Assembly (NCBI RefSeq): GCF_001423745.1
Contig: NZ_LMPC01000019.1
Span: 1 to 35,726 of the forward strand
Reading direction: 5' to 3'
DNA: 35,726 bases
Origin: Arthrobacter sp. Leaf337
GTDB lineage: Bacteria > Actinomycetota > Actinomycetes > Actinomycetales > Micrococcaceae
The notes beneath the pieces were generated by a model. It searched no databases. It had not been told where the DNA came from and was given only the letters and a program-made list of their open reading frames with translations. Below, in pieces: positions 23,933 to 35,501 of this stretch (position 1 is its first letter; the number at the start of each line of letters is the position of its first letter). The translations under genes were made by a program, and so were the position numbers.

Positions 23933-24976
23933 TCACGAAGTCAATACTTTAGAGGAAGCAGCAGGCTGCTGCTGGGTGATGCAGTGGATGCCTCCGCCCC
24001 TGGCGAACAGTTCGCGGGCGTCGATGCCCACGATCCGGCGGCCGGGGTAGGCATCGGCAAGGATCCGAAGTGCCTTTTCGTCGTTGGGGTCGGCGAACGT
24101 GCAGGCAATCACGCCGCCGTTGACCACCAGGTGGTTGATGTAGCTGTAGTCCACGAAACCTTCGTGGTCCCTGAGGGTGGCCGGAGCGGGGACCTCGATG
24201 ATGTTCCACTCGCGGCCTGCGGCGTCCCGGGTGGTGGACAGGAAACTGATGATTTCGCGGCTGACCTCGAAGTCCGGATGCTCCGGGTCCTGCTGGGAAT
24301 GGACCAGCAGAGTGCCGGGGGAGGGGATGGCGGCCACGATGTCCACATGGCCGCGGGTGCCGAACCGCTCCGAGTCCCTGGTCAGGCCGCGCGGCAGCCA
24401 GACGGCGTGGGTGGCCCCGATGGTCCGGGCGAGTTCTGCTTCAACCTCGGCGTTGGTGAGACCCGGGTTGCGGCCCGGATCCAGCTGCACGGTTTCGGTC
24501 AGCAGCACTGTCCCCTCGCCGTCCACGTGAATTCCGCCGCCTTCATTGACGAGACCGGAGGCAATGTGGCGCGCTCCGGAGCGGCCGGCCACCTCCGCGC
24601 CGATCAGCGAGTCCTTGTCCCAGCGGGCCCAGTCTTGCCCGCCCCAGCCGTTGAAGACCCAGTCGACGCCGCCGAGGCGACCGTCGTCGTCGAGGACGAA
24701 GGTGGGGCCGATGTCCCGCATCCACGCATCATTGAGGTCTGCGGTGAGCACCTCGACGGCGGGGTCCAGGTAGCGGGCGGCGATCCCGACGTCGTCGGGC
24801 GCCACCACCACGGTGACCGGTTCAAATTCGACGGCGGCATTGGCGACCGCCGCCCAGACGGTCCGGGCGGCGTGCGCCTCTTCCGCGGTGTCGCCAAGGG
24901 TGTAGCCGCCCGTTGGGAAGGCCATCCAGATGCGTTCCTGCGGGGCCGTCTCGGCGGGCATGCGCCAGCTGCTCAC
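23933..24976 (-). CDS. aguA: Agmatine deiminase
   Basis: A 347-residue member of the guanidino-group-modifying (pentein) superfamily, converting agmatine to N-carbamoylputrescine and ammonia. Typical segments are MPAETAPQERIWMAFP near the start, NDAWMRDIGPTFV, VNEGGGIHVDGEGT, GTRGHVDIVAA and the C-terminal GGGIHCITQQQP with catalytic Cys332. The GTG start overlaps the aguB stop by four bases (GTGA), so translation is coupled. Its product is the substrate of the preceding gene's enzyme. Confidence 0.94.
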   Translation of the reverse strand: MSSWRMPAETAPQERIWMAFPTGGYTLGDTAEEAHAARTVWAAVANAAVEFEPVTVVVAPDDVGIAARYLDPAVEVLTADLNDAWMRDIGPTFVLDDDGRLGGVDWVFNGWGGQDWARWDKDSLIGAEVAGRSGARHIASGLVNEGGGIHVDGEGTVLLTETVQLDPGRNPGLTNAEVEAELARTIGATHAVWLPRGLTRDSERFGTRGHVDIVAAIPSPGTLLVHSQQDPEHPDFEVSREIISFLSTTRDAAGREWNIIEVPAPATLRDHEGFVDYSYINHLVVNGGVIACTFADPNDEKALRILADAYPGRRIVGIDARELFARGGGIHCITQQQPAASSKVLTS

Positions 24977-26007
24977 GCGGTCACCTCCAGGTAGACGGGG
25001 GCCGGACCGCCGAGCGGCTGGTCACCCCGGACGGGTTCGGTGAGCCGTGCATAGGTGTCCGGGCGGCGGGTGGCCAGGAACGGGAACAGCGTCAGCCAGT
25101 CCCTGCGCTGGTCCAGGTCCAGGTCGGCGACGAGGACAGCGGATTCGTCGCGGGGCGCCTGGGCGAGGATCCGGCCGTAGGGGTCCGAGATGAACGAGGA
25201 ACCGTAAAAGTTCAACGTGCCTTCGTTTCCCCAGCGGTTGGGGGCCACCATGAACAGGCCGTTGGCGATGCCGTTCCCCACAATGACCTGCTGCCAGAGC
25301 GGCTGGGTGTCGAAGTCCGGGTGGTCCGGTTCTGAGCCGATGGCCGTGGGGTAGACCAGGAGTTCCGCTCCGCCCAGGGCGTACAGCCGGGCGAGTTCCG
25401 GGAACCATTCGTCCCAGCAGGTGGGCATCCCCAGCCTGGCGCCGCCGAGTTCGGCGGGGGAGTGGACCTCGTAGGCATCCGTGGACGCCGGGCCCTGACG
25501 GAAGAATTTGTCCTCGTAGTAGCCGGCTGTTACGGGGATGTGCAGTTTGTGCGTGCGGGACAGCAGTTCGCCTTCGGGAGACACCAGGATCGCAGTGTTC
25601 AAGCCGAGGCCATCGTCGGTGCCCTCAGGATTGTCCGCGCGCTGGTACAGCGACGCATGGACGGAGATGCCGTGGCGGCGTGCGGCGTCGGCGGCGAAGC
25701 GGAACGTGGGCCCGGTCAGCAGGTCCTCAGCGAGGTCCGACGGGCGGGGACGCGCGGCCCAGGAGCGTGACGTGTCGTTTTCCGGGAGCGTATCCGCCGG
25801 GTAACGGGAGAGCGTCAGTTCCGGCAGGAAGACAACCGTGGCCCCCAGCCGGGCCGCGCGCCCGATGCCCTCGTCCAGTTCTGCGCGAAGCCGCGCAGGG
25901 TCGGCGTGCCAGCGGTGCTGGACCACGCCGACCCGCAGTGCGGGGCGGGCGGAAGGCTGCGTCCGGGCCAGGGAAGCGGGTGGTTCAAGGCAGGTAATTT
26001 CAATCAT
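24973..26007 (-). CDS. aguB: N-carbamoylputrescine amidase-type nitrilase
   Basis: A 344-residue carbon-nitrogen hydrolase. The catalytic triad is visible: Glu63 in VVFLPELTLS, Lys154 in RTHKLHIPV and Cys197 in GMPTCWDEWFPE. The WDEWFPE sequence and the APNRWGNEGTLNFYGSSFISDPYG segment are typical of AguB-type amidases, which release putrescine, CO2 and ammonia from N-carbamoylputrescine. It is first in aguB-aguA-permease. The frame opens at 26100, but the ATG at 26007 gives a normal N-terminus and leaves the upstream palindrome outside the gene. The first 24 residues are not obviously conserved. Confidence 0.9.
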   Translation of the reverse strand: MIEITCLEPPASLARTQPSARPALRVGVVQHRWHADPARLRAELDEGIGRAARLGATVVFLPELTLSRYPADTLPENDTSRSWAARPRPSDLAEDLLTGPTFRFAADAARRHGISVHASLYQRADNPEGTDDGLGLNTAILVSPEGELLSRTHKLHIPVTAGYYEDKFFRQGPASTDAYEVHSPAELGGARLGMPTCWDEWFPELARLYALGGAELLVYPTAIGSEPDHPDFDTQPLWQQVIVGNGIANGLFMVAPNRWGNEGTLNFYGSSFISDPYGRILAQAPRDESAVLVADLDLDQRRDWLTLFPFLATRRPDTYARLTEPVRGDQPLGGPAPVYLEVTA

Positions 26008-26034
26008 GGCGAATACTCCAGTGAGACGGCGGTC

Positions 26035-26059
26035 ACTAAATGAATGACGTTCATTTAGT
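26035..26059. promoter_or_regulatory. 25-bp palindromic operator upstream of the agu operon
   Basis: ACTAAATGAA-N5-TTCATTTAGT is a perfect 10-bp inverted repeat with spacer TGACG, ending 28 bases before the aguB start. Size and symmetry fit a TetR- or GntR-type regulator. No regulator gene lies next to the operon in this window. Confidence 0.75.
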
Positions 26060-26089
26060 ATCCACGCCACGCCGCCGCATGGCAAGGAA

Positions 26090-26110
26090 AAAATGAACAA
26101 TCATCATTTT
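26090..26110. promoter_or_regulatory. Second AAATGA/TCATTT inverted repeat
   Basis: AAAATGA-N7-TCATTTT (7-bp arms) shares the AAATGA half-site with the palindrome at 26035-26059. The centres are 53 bp apart, five helical turns. It lies in the aguB/dps divergent region and may be an auxiliary site or belong to dps. Confidence 0.4.
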
Positions 26111-26199
26111 GTTAAGCCCGGGGAGAGAATCGGTGGCGCCGTTGTGGCGGCTGGGATAGTTTCGAACTACCCGAGAAACCGCTGAAACCAGGAGGATCA

Positions 26200-26679
26200 A
26201 TGAAGGCATCACCGACGCTGACCAACAATCTGCAGGCTGTGCTCGCGGACCTGATTGAACTGCACATCCAGGGCAAGCAGGCCCACTGGAACATTGTGGG
26301 AACCAACTTCCGCGACCTCCACCTGCAACTGGATGAAATTATCGACGCTGCCCGGAACTTCGCCGACGACATGGCGGAGCGCATGCGTGCGCTCCACGCC
26401 CTGCCGGACGGCCGCAGCGCCACCGTTGCGGAAACCACCAGCCTGGCGCAGTTCCCGCAGGGGCTCATCAACACCAAGGACGCCGTCGACCGCATCGTCG
26501 CGGCCCTCGAAGCGGCTGTGGGCACCATGCGCAAGGTCCACGATGAAGTTGACGAGGAAGATCCCACCACGGCTGACCTGCTTCATGAGTTCATTTCGAA
26601 GCTCGAGCAGTACGCCTGGATGGTGGGCGCGGAGAACATGAAGGCCTCGGCCAGCGTGACCACTCCAGACAGCAAGTAA
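26200..26679 (+). CDS. dps: Dps family ferritin-like DNA protection protein
   Basis: A 159-residue four-helix ferritin-like protein. The Dps ferroxidase motif is visible at the dimer interface: LHIQGKQAHWNIVGTNF with His29, then LHLQLDEIIDAARNFADDMAERMRAL with Asp45 and Glu60. It should oxidise Fe(II) with peroxide and store iron in a dodecamer. The N-terminus is short with few positive charges, so direct DNA binding is not evident. AGGAGG precedes the ATG. It is divergent from the agu operon and ends at a bidirectional terminator. Confidence 0.92.
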   Translation: MKASPTLTNNLQAVLADLIELHIQGKQAHWNIVGTNFRDLHLQLDEIIDAARNFADDMAERMRALHALPDGRSATVAETTSLAQFPQGLINTKDAVDRIVAALEAAVGTMRKVHDEVDEEDPTTADLLHEFISKLEQYAWMVGAENMKASASVTTPDSK

Positions 26680-26698
26680 GCCACACTCCTAGTCACCA

Positions 26699-26737
26699 GA
26701 AAGCCCGGCGCCGGATGATCTCCGACGCCGGGCTTTC
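26699..26737. terminator. Bidirectional terminator between dps and the MFS gene
   Basis: A perfect 12-bp stem (GAAAGCCCGGCG at 26699-26710, complement at 26726-26737) carries an A-run on one side and TTTC on the other. It suits both convergent genes. Confidence 0.88.
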
Positions 26738-26781
26738 TGCTGCCGCGGAGTGGTGCCGCCTGCACGCGGCGGCGGGCCGGG

Positions 26782-28392
26782 CTACGCCGCTTTCGGCACT
26801 CCGCGGAGTACGACGGCGACCAGGACTGCCGCCCCCGCCATCAGCACCAGCCCGATAGACGCCGTCACGTGGACTCCCGACTCAAACGCAATCCGGGCGG
26901 CGGACGTCAGGGCGTCCGCCAGCGGTCCGGGGAGCGACTGCGCGAGCTCCATGGACCCGGCGAGGGTCTCCCGGGCATGGGTGATCCCCTCTGCTGCACC
27001 TCCCGGGCCGGACGCTGCGAGCCCCTCCGGCAGGACCAGGTTCCGCTGGTACGACGCGGTCAGGATCGAGCCGAGTACGGCCGTGCCAAGCAGTGAGCCA
27101 ATCTCGTAGCCGGTCTCTGAGATAGCGGCAGCCGCCCCTGATTTCTCCGGTGGTACGGACCCCAGGATCATGTCGTTGGAGATCGTTTCGGCTGCCCCCA
27201 CGCCCAGGGCCAGGACCAGGAGGGCGCCCAGCAGGAGGGCCGGACCGCCTGAGTGGTCGCCGAACGCCACCATGAAGTAGCCGGTGGCGCTCAGGCAAAG
27301 GCCGCCGGCCACCACGAAGCCGGGCCGGACTTTCCGCACCAGCGGCACCACCAGCAGGCCGGCAGCCACGGTGGCAACCAGGGCCGGGATCATGGCGATT
27401 CCGGCCTCCGTAGGCCGCTGGCCCTCCAGGAGCTGGAGGTGCTGGGCCAGGAACAGGATGAAGCCGTTGAACGAAAATAGGGCCAGGACGTTGGCGGTGA
27501 TGGCCGTGCTGAAAATCCTGTTCCCGAAGAGGCTCATGTCCAGCAGCGGGCTGGGCAACGTCTTTTGGCGCCGGACGAAGGCGCAGCCAATCAGGAGTCC
27601 GAAGCCGATGGCCGCGGCTGACGCGGGGCCGAAACCTTCCGTAGCCAATGACTTGATGCCGTAGACCAGCGGAACCATCGTCAGCAGCGAGAGGGCGATG
27701 CTGGCACCATCCACCGTTCCGGGCCGGGGATCCCTGGACTCGGGAATGAGGACAGGGCCGAGTGCGAGGATAGGCAGCATGATGGGCACTGCCACCAGCA
27801 GGATCGCTCCCCACCAGTAGTGCTCCACGAGCCAGCCGCCGAAGATCGGTCCCAGCGCGGCGCCGCCGGAGAACCCTGCCGCCCAGATGGCGATCGCCAG
27901 CCGGCGCCGGTTGGCGTCCGGAAAGATGTTGCGGATCAGGGACAAGGTGGAAGGCATAAGCATCGCCCCGAAAAATCCCAGGGCCGCGCGGCCGGCGATC
28001 AACCATTCCGCGCTGGGGGCGAACGCAGTGGCAGCGGACACCGCGGCAAAGCCGGTGCTGCCGATCAGCAGGAGCCGGCGGCGGCCGATCCTGTCACCGA
28101 AACTCCCCATGGCAACCAGGAGGCCGGCCAGGACTAGCGGGTAGGCATCAACAATCCACAGCAGCTGAACGCCGGTGGGCTCGAGGCTGCGGGCGATGGC
28201 GGGCAACGCGAAGGTCAGCGCAGTGTTGTCCACTGCCACCAGCAATACCGGGAACATCAGTAGCGCCAGGGCCAGCCAGTCGCGCCCCGGCTTCGGGGCG
28301 GGTGTCCGGCTGCCGGCAGCGGCAGGGGGCCGGGCCGGACGCGCTGTAAGGTGCCGGGTTGCCGGCGTCGAGGTTGAAGGTGAGTTTCCCAT
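26782..28392 (-). CDS. MFS drug:H+ antiporter, DHA2 (14-helix) type
   Basis: A 536-residue major facilitator. After a Pro/Thr-rich tail of ~38 residues come about 14 predicted helices. Motif C-like and antiporter features include ALTFALPAIARSL, LWIVDAYPLVLAGLLVAMGSFGDRIGRRRLLLIG (motif A) and GFFGAMLMPSTLSLIRNIFP. The overall layout resembles QacA/SmvA-type multidrug exporters. Its start lies six bases from a 28-bp palindrome, and a TetR gene is divergent, so it is almost surely the target of that repressor. The substrate is unknown but probably a lipophilic cation or other drug. Confidence 0.9.
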   Translation of the reverse strand: MGNSPSTSTPATRHLTARPARPPAAAGSRTPAPKPGRDWLALALLMFPVLLVAVDNTALTFALPAIARSLEPTGVQLLWIVDAYPLVLAGLLVAMGSFGDRIGRRRLLLIGSTGFAAVSAATAFAPSAEWLIAGRAALGFFGAMLMPSTLSLIRNIFPDANRRRLAIAIWAAGFSGGAALGPIFGGWLVEHYWWGAILLVAVPIMLPILALGPVLIPESRDPRPGTVDGASIALSLLTMVPLVYGIKSLATEGFGPASAAAIGFGLLIGCAFVRRQKTLPSPLLDMSLFGNRIFSTAITANVLALFSFNGFILFLAQHLQLLEGQRPTEAGIAMIPALVATVAAGLLVVPLVRKVRPGFVVAGGLCLSATGYFMVAFGDHSGGPALLLGALLVLALGVGAAETISNDMILGSVPPEKSGAAAAISETGYEIGSLLGTAVLGSILTASYQRNLVLPEGLAASGPGGAAEGITHARETLAGSMELAQSLPGPLADALTSAARIAFESGVHVTASIGLVLMAGAAVLVAVVLRGVPKAA

Positions 28393-28397
28393 GGCAA

Positions 28398-28425
28398 TAA
28401 CTGTACCGTCTGGACGGTACAGTTA
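28398..28425. promoter_or_regulatory. TetR operator between exporter and repressor
   Basis: A 13-bp perfect inverted repeat with a two-base spacer (TAACTGTACCGTC at 28398-28410, complement at 28413-28425). The inner GTACCGTC/GACGGTAC resembles operators of QacR/LfrR-like TetR proteins. It covers the exporter leader and probably the overlapping divergent promoters. Confidence 0.85.
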
Positions 28426-28461
28426 AGAAATGAGCCCGGGCCACCGGGCATGATAGGAACC

Positions 28462-29001
28462 ATGGCCAGAAAACCCGTCGCACGCGAAGCCGTGCTCGAC
28501 GCCTTTGAATCCCTCCTGATCGAGGTGGGCGAGCGTGCCGCCACGCTGGATGCCGTCGCCAGGCGGGCCGGCGTTTCCAAGGGGGGACTGCTGTACCACT
28601 TCCCGAACAAGGAGGCCATGATTTCGGCCCTGCTTGAGCGCATGGACGTGCTGGTTGCACTGGATTTGGGCGCCATGGCGAAGGCTCCGGAGGGAGCGGC
28701 GGTCTACTTCATCAGGTCCTCGCTCTGGGCTGATACTCCGCTGGACCGGGTCTTTGTGGCTGCCACGCGGCTCGCCGAAGTGGCGCACAAGGAAACGCTG
28801 CACCGTTTTGCGGCTGTCCAGGGGAGCTGGCTGGAGCTGCTGGCCGGGGACGTCGGCCCGGCCATGGCCAAGGCCGTGCTGTACATGGGTGACGGCCTCT
28901 ATTTCAACGCCATGCTGGCCAGCGGTCCCGGTGCCGCCCCGCCCGAAATGAGCGGCGACGTCGACAGCCTGCTGGCCGCCGTCGAGCGGCTCCGGGGCTG
29001 A
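28462..29001 (+). CDS. TetR family transcriptional repressor
   Basis: A 179-residue TetR protein. The N-terminal HTH is typical: VLDAFESLLIEVGERAATLDAVARRAGVSKGGLLYHFPNKEAMISALL, residues ~10-57. The C-terminal ligand domain is of the TetR_C type seen in repressors of efflux genes. GATAGGAA precedes the ATG at 28462; an upstream ATG at 28450 would add four residues. It is divergent from the DHA2 exporter across the palindrome at 28398-28425, which it should bind until an exported compound releases it. Confidence 0.9.
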   Translation: MARKPVAREAVLDAFESLLIEVGERAATLDAVARRAGVSKGGLLYHFPNKEAMISALLERMDVLVALDLGAMAKAPEGAAVYFIRSSLWADTPLDRVFVAATRLAEVAHKETLHRFAAVQGSWLELLAGDVGPAMAKAVLYMGDGLYFNAMLASGPGAAPPEMSGDVDSLLAAVERLRG

Positions 29002-29156
29002 CTGCAACGGGATCCGCGGTCCGCCGCCCGGCAGAGTCGCAACCGGAGCCGTAACGCGGCGTCGGGCTGGGTGGCGGAGTTTGCAGACTGGACTTGCACG
29101 TAGGACAATTGCAGCTGTGACTGTTGTCACCGCTAACTAAATATGCCTTTGATCTG

Positions 29157-29397
29157 CGGCGGGAGAGTTCTGCAAGTAGGTACAAGCAGGCGCCGTAGGA
29201 GCAAATCCTCCCCAGGAATCTCTCAGGCCCATGTACCGCCGCGGCAAGGCAACTCTGGAAAGCAGCAGGCTGTCCGTTTGTGACCCAACCCAGTTGGAGC
29301 AACAACGCCGGACACGCCCTGCTCACCGACGGTGCAAGCGGAGCTGTGCGAAAGTACGGCAACGCGGAAACTCTCAGGTCCAATACAGAGCGGGGAG
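29157..29397 (+). ncRNA. Tandem glycine riboswitch controlling gcvP
   Basis: Two glycine aptamers lie in series in the 450-base gap before gcvP. The first (about 29157-29263) shows CGGGAGAG, CGCCGTAGGAGCAAATCCTCC, AATCTCTCAGG and CTCTGGAAAGCAG. The second (about 29270-29397) shows CACCGACGGTGCAAGC, AACTCTCAGGTCC and ACAGAG. This is the classical cooperative tandem layout. Aptamer II ends ~55 bases before the GTG, so the switch probably acts on translation or on a short expression platform; no clear terminator is seen. Glycine should turn the gcv genes on. A small palindrome, GTGAC-N4-GTCAC (29117-29130), lies just upstream near the likely promoter. Boundaries are approximate. Confidence 0.93.
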
Positions 29398-29451
29398 GAA
29401 CCCGGACCACTGCGGCGTACCCTGCGCCGCCATTAGTAATGGAGTTCCTTC

Positions 29452-32310
<2,859 letters not shown>

Positions 32311-32321
32311 GGATTCCCCCG

Positions 32322-33482
32322 ATGACTGAGAATTACACCGCGCTCTACGAGGAGCACAAGAAACTGGGCGCGTCCTTCACCGATTTCGGTGGCTGGCAGA
32401 TGCCCCTGAAGTACTCCTCCGAACTGGCCGAGCACCACGCCGTCCGCAACGCCGCCGGCCTGTTCGACCTCTCCCACATGGGCGAAGTCTGGGTGACCGG
32501 CCCGGACGCCGCAGCGTTCCTGGACTACGCCCTGGTCGGAAAGATCTCCGCCATGTCCGTGGGCAAGGCCAAGTACTCGCTGATCTGCCAGGAGGACGGC
32601 GGCATCATCGACGACCTGATCACGTACCGGCGTCCTGCAGTTGCGGATGCCACAGGAAACAGCACGGACAAGTTCCTGGTAGTGCCCAACGCCGGCAACG
32701 CCGTGGTGGTTGCCGCAGCACTTGCCGAACGGGCAGCGAACTTCGACGTCGTCGTCCAGGACGCCTCCGCGGCGACCTCGCTGATCGCCGTCCAGGGGCC
32801 CAAGGCCGAAGCCATCCTGCTCCGCCTGGTCCCGGCGGCACAGCACGACCTGGTCACCGGCCTGAAGTACTACGCCGCCGTGGAAGTTCCCTTCCTGGTG
32901 GCCGGCAGCAGCAAGGACCTCCTGCTGGCGCGCACCGGGTACACCGGTGAAGACGGCTTCGAGATCTTCGTGGACAACGACGACGCAGCAGCCCTGTGGC
33001 AGGCCATCGAAGCCGTCGCCGAGGAAGGCGAGCTGGTTCCCGCCGGACTGGCATGCCGCGACTCGCTGCGCCTGGAGGCCGGCATGCCGCTCTACGGCAA
33101 CGAGCTCTCCCGCGAAGGCAACCCGTACGCAGCTGGCCTCGGCCCGGTTGTTTCGCTCGCCAAGGAAAGCGACTTCGTGGGCCGTGCGGCACTGGAAGCA
33201 CTCAAGGCCGGCGGTGCCGGTTCCACGAGCGGGCGCAAGCTCGTGGGCCTTAAGGGTCTTGGACGGCGTGCCGGCCGCGGCCACTACCCGGTCCTCAAGG
33301 ACGGCAACGTGGTTGGCGAAGTGACCTCCGGCCAGCCGAGCCCCACCCTTGGTTACCCTGTAGCGCTTGCCTATGTCGACGTCGAGCACTCCGAGGTGGG
33401 CACCGCCCTGGACATCGACCTCCGCGGCAAGGCAGAGCCTTTCGAAGTCGTCGCACTGCCTTTCTACAAGCGCCAAAAGTAG
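32322..33482 (+). CDS. gcvT: Aminomethyltransferase, glycine cleavage T protein
   Basis: A 386-residue T protein that transfers the methylene group from aminomethyl-lipoyl-GcvH to tetrahydrofolate and releases ammonia. Typical parts are FTDFGGWQMPLKYSS, LFDLSHMGEVWVTGPDA (the conserved DLSHMG), GGIIDDLITYRR, ARTGYTGEDGFEIF, LACRDSLRLEAGMPLYGNEL (catalytic/folate region) and the C-terminal GEVTSGQPSPTLGYPVALAYV. It is co-transcribed with gcvP. A ~280-base gap with a palindromic repeat separates it from gcvH. Confidence 0.96.
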   Translation: MTENYTALYEEHKKLGASFTDFGGWQMPLKYSSELAEHHAVRNAAGLFDLSHMGEVWVTGPDAAAFLDYALVGKISAMSVGKAKYSLICQEDGGIIDDLITYRRPAVADATGNSTDKFLVVPNAGNAVVVAAALAERAANFDVVVQDASAATSLIAVQGPKAEAILLRLVPAAQHDLVTGLKYYAAVEVPFLVAGSSKDLLLARTGYTGEDGFEIFVDNDDAAALWQAIEAVAEEGELVPAGLACRDSLRLEAGMPLYGNELSREGNPYAAGLGPVVSLAKESDFVGRAALEALKAGGAGSTSGRKLVGLKGLGRRAGRGHYPVLKDGNVVGEVTSGQPSPTLGYPVALAYVDVEHSEVGTALDIDLRGKAEPFEVVALPFYKRQK

Positions 33483-33522
33483 CCCATAGGCTGGCTCCGT
33501 CGGGGTCCTCCCGGCTCTGTTT

Positions 33523-33632
33523 GGCCCCGTCGGGGCTGACATCCTCCGCGTGCTCGGTCGCGTAGACGCCCGCTGGGCGGACGTGACGCTCCCTTAGACG
33601 CACGCTTCCGGATGCCAGCCCCGAAGGGGGCC
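33523..33632. repeat. Imperfect palindromic repeat element between gcvT and gcvH
   Basis: The left end reads GGCCCCGTCGGGGCTGACAT and the right end is its near-complement (33610-33632, 22-23-bp arms with a few mismatches). The arms continue inward with TCC..GCGTGC (33548-33553) and GCACGC (33600-33605). The interior (CGTAGACGCCCGCTGGGCGGACGTGACGCT) has further small palindromes. The whole ~110 bp can fold as a long stem, like an actinobacterial REP/ERIC-type element. It contains no gene. Confidence 0.75.
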
Positions 33633-33656
33633 GGCAACCGTCGTGCCCCCAGGCGG

Positions 33657-33684
33657 CAAGCTCGATCATTGGGGGTTGAGCTTG
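33657..33684. repeat. CAAGCTC/GAGCTTG repeat unit before gcvH
   Basis: CAAGCTC-N14-GAGCTTG forms a 7-bp hairpin, and the right part (GGTTGAGCTTGTCGAGACC) resembles a short sequence that recurs in intergenic regions of many Micrococcales genomes (recollection, not checked). It adjoins the palindromic element at 33523-33632. Confidence 0.5.
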
Positions 33685-33765
33685 TCGAGACCCGGCAGCA
33701 CGCGGAGGAATTCGGTCACCCGCCTCCCCACCAGACCACAAAAAGTAACGAGATTAAGGAACACC

Positions 33766-34149
33766 ATGGCAAAAGTAGCCGCTGAACTGCAGTACTCCGA
33801 CGAGCACGAGTGGGTTGCCCGCGAGGCCGGCAACCTTGTGTCCATCGGCATTTCCGCCGTGGCCACGGACGCCCTCGGCGACATCGTGTACGTAGACCTG
33901 CCCGAGGTCGGCTCCACCGTGACCGCAGGGGAGACCTGCGGCGAGGTCGAGTCCACCAAGTCCGTCTCGGACCTGTACTCCCCGGTCACCGGCGAGGTCA
34001 CGGAAACCAACTCCGCCGTCGTCGACGACCCCGCGCTGATCAACAGCGACCCGTACGGTGCCGGCTGGCTCTTCAAGGTCGCCGCCGACTCCGACGGTCC
34101 GCTGCTTTCCGCAGAGGAATACGCTGCCAAGAACGGCGGCGAACTGTGA
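33766..34149 (+). CDS. gcvH: Glycine cleavage H protein
   Basis: A 127-residue lipoyl carrier protein. The lipoylation site is Lys65 in [15 protein letters not shown], and the start ([10 protein letters not shown]) and end ([13 protein letters not shown]) are standard for GcvH. AAGGA lies five bases before the ATG; the frame is open to 33643, but the earlier part is the repeat-rich intergenic DNA. Its stop overlaps the glyA start (GTGA), so gcvH and glyA are translationally coupled. Whether it is read from the gcvP transcript through the repeat or from a local promoter is not visible. Confidence 0.95.
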   Translation: MAKVAAELQYSDEHEWVAREAGNLVSIGISAVATDALGDIVYVDLPEVGSTVTAGETCGEVESTKSVSDLYSPVTGEVTETNSAVVDDPALINSDPYGAGWLFKVAADSDGPLLSAEEYAAKNGGEL

Positions 34150-35477
34150 GCGGCGCAACCGCGGGCGCAGGCACTGTCGCATTCGAGCAGGTAGTCTCCC
34201 CGTCCCTGGACGCGGACCTGTCCTCGCTGGACCCGGAGATCGCGGCGAAGATCGACGACGAGCTGAGCCGCCAGCGTACCGGCCTGGAAATGATCGCCTC
34301 GGAGAACCACACCGCCAAGGCCGTCATGCAGGCGCAGGGCTCCGTGCTCACCAACAAGTACGCCGAGGGCTACCCGGGCAAGCGCTACTACGGCGGCTGC
34401 GAGCACGTTGACGTCGTCGAGCAGCTGGCCATCGACCGGGTGAAGGCCCTGTTCGGTGCCGAGTACGCGAACGTGCAGCCGCACTCCGGTGCGCAGGCCA
34501 ACGCCTCGGTGATGCATGCGCTGATCAAGCCGGGCGACACCATCATGGGCCTGAACCTGGCACATGGCGGGCACCTGACCCACGGCATGCGGATCAACTT
34601 CTCCGGCCGCCTGTACAACGTCATCCCGTACCAGGTCCGCGAAGAGGACCACCGGATCGACATGGCCGAGGTGGAGCGCCTGGCGCAGGAGCACAAGCCG
34701 CAGCTGATCGTCGCGGGCTGGTCCGCCTACGCCCGGCAGCTGGACTTTGCCGAGTTCCGCCGGATCGCCGACTCCGTGGGCGCCTACCTGATGGTGGACA
34801 TGGCGCACTTCGCCGGGCTCGTTGCCGCCGGGCTGCACCCCTCCCCGGTGCCGCACGCCCACGTCACCACGTCCACCACGCACAAGACCCTCGCCGGTCC
34901 GCGCGGCGGCATCATCCTCTCCAACGACGCCGACATCGCCAAGAAGATCAACTCGGCAGTGTTCCCCGGCCAGCAGGGCGGCCCGCTGGAGCACGTCATT
35001 GCCGGCAAGGCCGTGGCGTTCAAGATCGCAGCGTCCCCGGAGTTCAAGGAACGCCAGGAGCGCGTCCTTGCCGGTGCCCGGATCCTGGCTGACCGCCTGG
35101 TCCAGCCGGACGTCACCACCAAGGGGATAAACGTGATCTCCGGCGGCACCGACGTGCACCTGGTCCTCGTGGACCTGCGCAACTGCGAACTCGACGGCCA
35201 GCAGGCAGAGGACCGCCTCGCGGAAATCGACATCACCGTCAACCGCAACGCCGTGCCGTTCGATCCGAGGCCGCCGATGGTCACCTCGGGACTGCGCATC
35301 GGCACCCCGGCCCTCGCGACCCGTGGCTTCGGCGAAGCAGCATTCGCCGAGGTGGCGGACATCATCGCGGAGGCCCTCATCGCCGACGCCGGCGCGGACC
35401 TTTCCGGTCTGCGCTCACGGGTGGAGGCCCTCGCCGCCGCCCACCCGCTCTACCCCTCGGTTGCGAACCTCGCCTAG
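34146..35477 (+). CDS. glyA: Serine hydroxymethyltransferase
   Basis: A 443-residue PLP enzyme interconverting glycine + 5,10-methylene-THF and serine. Signs are [55 protein letters not shown] and the PLP lysine Lys247 in [16 protein letters not shown] place the start at GTG 34146 ([14 protein letters not shown]), overlapping the gcvH stop by four bases; this gives an N-terminus about 20 residues longer than the core enzyme. Location next to the glycine cleavage genes and sdaA suggests it makes serine from glycine here. Confidence 0.95.
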   Translation: MSGATAGAGTVAFEQVVSPSLDADLSSLDPEIAAKIDDELSRQRTGLEMIASENHTAKAVMQAQGSVLTNKYAEGYPGKRYYGGCEHVDVVEQLAIDRVKALFGAEYANVQPHSGAQANASVMHALIKPGDTIMGLNLAHGGHLTHGMRINFSGRLYNVIPYQVREEDHRIDMAEVERLAQEHKPQLIVAGWSAYARQLDFAEFRRIADSVGAYLMVDMAHFAGLVAAGLHPSPVPHAHVTTSTTHKTLAGPRGGIILSNDADIAKKINSAVFPGQQGGPLEHVIAGKAVAFKIAASPEFKERQERVLAGARILADRLVQPDVTTKGINVISGGTDVHLVLVDLRNCELDGQQAEDRLAEIDITVNRNAVPFDPRPPMVTSGLRIGTPALATRGFGEAAFAEVADIIAEALIADAGADLSGLRSRVEALAAAHPLYPSVANLA

Positions 35478-35501
35478 AGGCCGTATTACAGAAGTAGAGA
35501 T

